A stretch of 5,336 nt of DNA from Lichenicola sp964248625 (GTDB taxonomy: Bacteria > Pseudomonadota > Alphaproteobacteria > Acetobacterales > Acetobacteraceae): positions 1 to 5,336 of the forward strand of contig CAXTZG010000159.1 of assembly GCA_964248625.1 (NCBI GenBank), written 5' to 3'. The first letter of the stretch is position 1. Each line of letters begins with the position of its first letter. A program made the position numbers and the translations under genes. The notes beneath the pieces were generated by a model, which had not been told where the DNA came from, searched no databases, and saw only the letters and a program-made list of their open reading frames with translations. Shown one piece after another: positions 5,207-5,336 of this stretch.

Positions 5207-5336
5207 TCGTGGAGAGCCTGCCAACTGGCCAAGTCAGGCGCGTAAAGCAACCCGCCATCCCGATCCGTCGCCCGATACGGGGTTCCGTCGAAGTGCGCGC
5301 AGTAGCCTCCCGCCTCCCGATGCAGCAGCCAGCCGG
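5188..5336 (-). CDS. Inositol monophosphatase family protein, C-terminal part, cut by window edge
   Basis: Read on the reverse strand, the last 149 bases give an open frame of 48 residues ending in TGA at 5190-5188. There is no start codon in view because the gene continues past the right edge. The residues run HREAGGYCAHFDGTPY, then RDGGLLYAPDLASWQAL, then HETLLSA at the end. A REAGG block followed by DG.PY, then GGLL.AP and a final helix, is the usual C-terminal end of inositol monophosphatase/CysQ-type Mg-dependent sugar- or nucleotide-phosphate phosphatases. The metal-binding motifs lie upstream, outside the window, so the exact substrate (inositol-1-phosphate, histidinol phosphate, PAP) cannot be told. 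The other reverse frames here contain a stop or lack family features. The stop lies 3 bp from the mazG stop. Confidence 0.78.
   Translation of the reverse strand, partial: GWLLHREAGGYCAHFDGTPYRATDRDGGLLYAPDLASWQALHETLLSA

Overview
The window looks like chromosomal DNA of a high-GC alphaproteobacterium. Acetobacteraceae or related Rhodospirillales is my best guess, from protein resemblance and codon use; no rRNA or other marker gene proves it. It splits into a decayed insertion-sequence (IS) region on the left (1 to about 3000) and an intact housekeeping block on the right (3080 to 5336).

Left region. Bases 1-408 are the C-terminal end of one ISNCY-type transposase (element A), which continues off the left edge. 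About 25 bp after its terminal repeat comes a second, clearly different ISNCY-type element (B). Its transposase (535-1784) is wrecked by about six frame changes and one internal deletion, but codons for a D-D-E triad survive. Behind it is an intact gene of visibly lower G+C (1819-2400) for a small exported protein of unknown function. The next sequence that looks like an ISNCY right end lies beyond this gene (2472-2504) and is an inverted match to the left end of B (451-483). The secreted-protein gene may therefore be a passenger inside B. Immediately downstream is a third, strongly shortened relative of B (element C, about 2522-2965). It keeps the 5' end and N-terminal helix-turn-helix coding part fused to the C-terminal end, with about 880 bp lost between short GAGG repeats.

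Right region. A class II histone-deacetylase-like metal amidohydrolase (3080-4186, +) is followed after 203 bp by mazG, a nucleoside triphosphate pyrophosphohydrolase (4390-5184, +). The C-terminal end of an inositol-monophosphatase-family gene (5188-5336, -) converges on mazG. The two stop codons are 3 bp apart and share a small hairpin. This last gene runs off the right edge and has no start codon in the window.

How they fit together. The right-hand genes are independent metabolic or housekeeping functions: deacetylation of an unknown acetylated substrate, nucleotide-pool cleaning, and sugar- or nucleotide-phosphate hydrolysis. The left part is an IS graveyard in which ISNCY elements of two lineages sit end to end with little or no host DNA between them, which suggests a repeatedly used insertion site.
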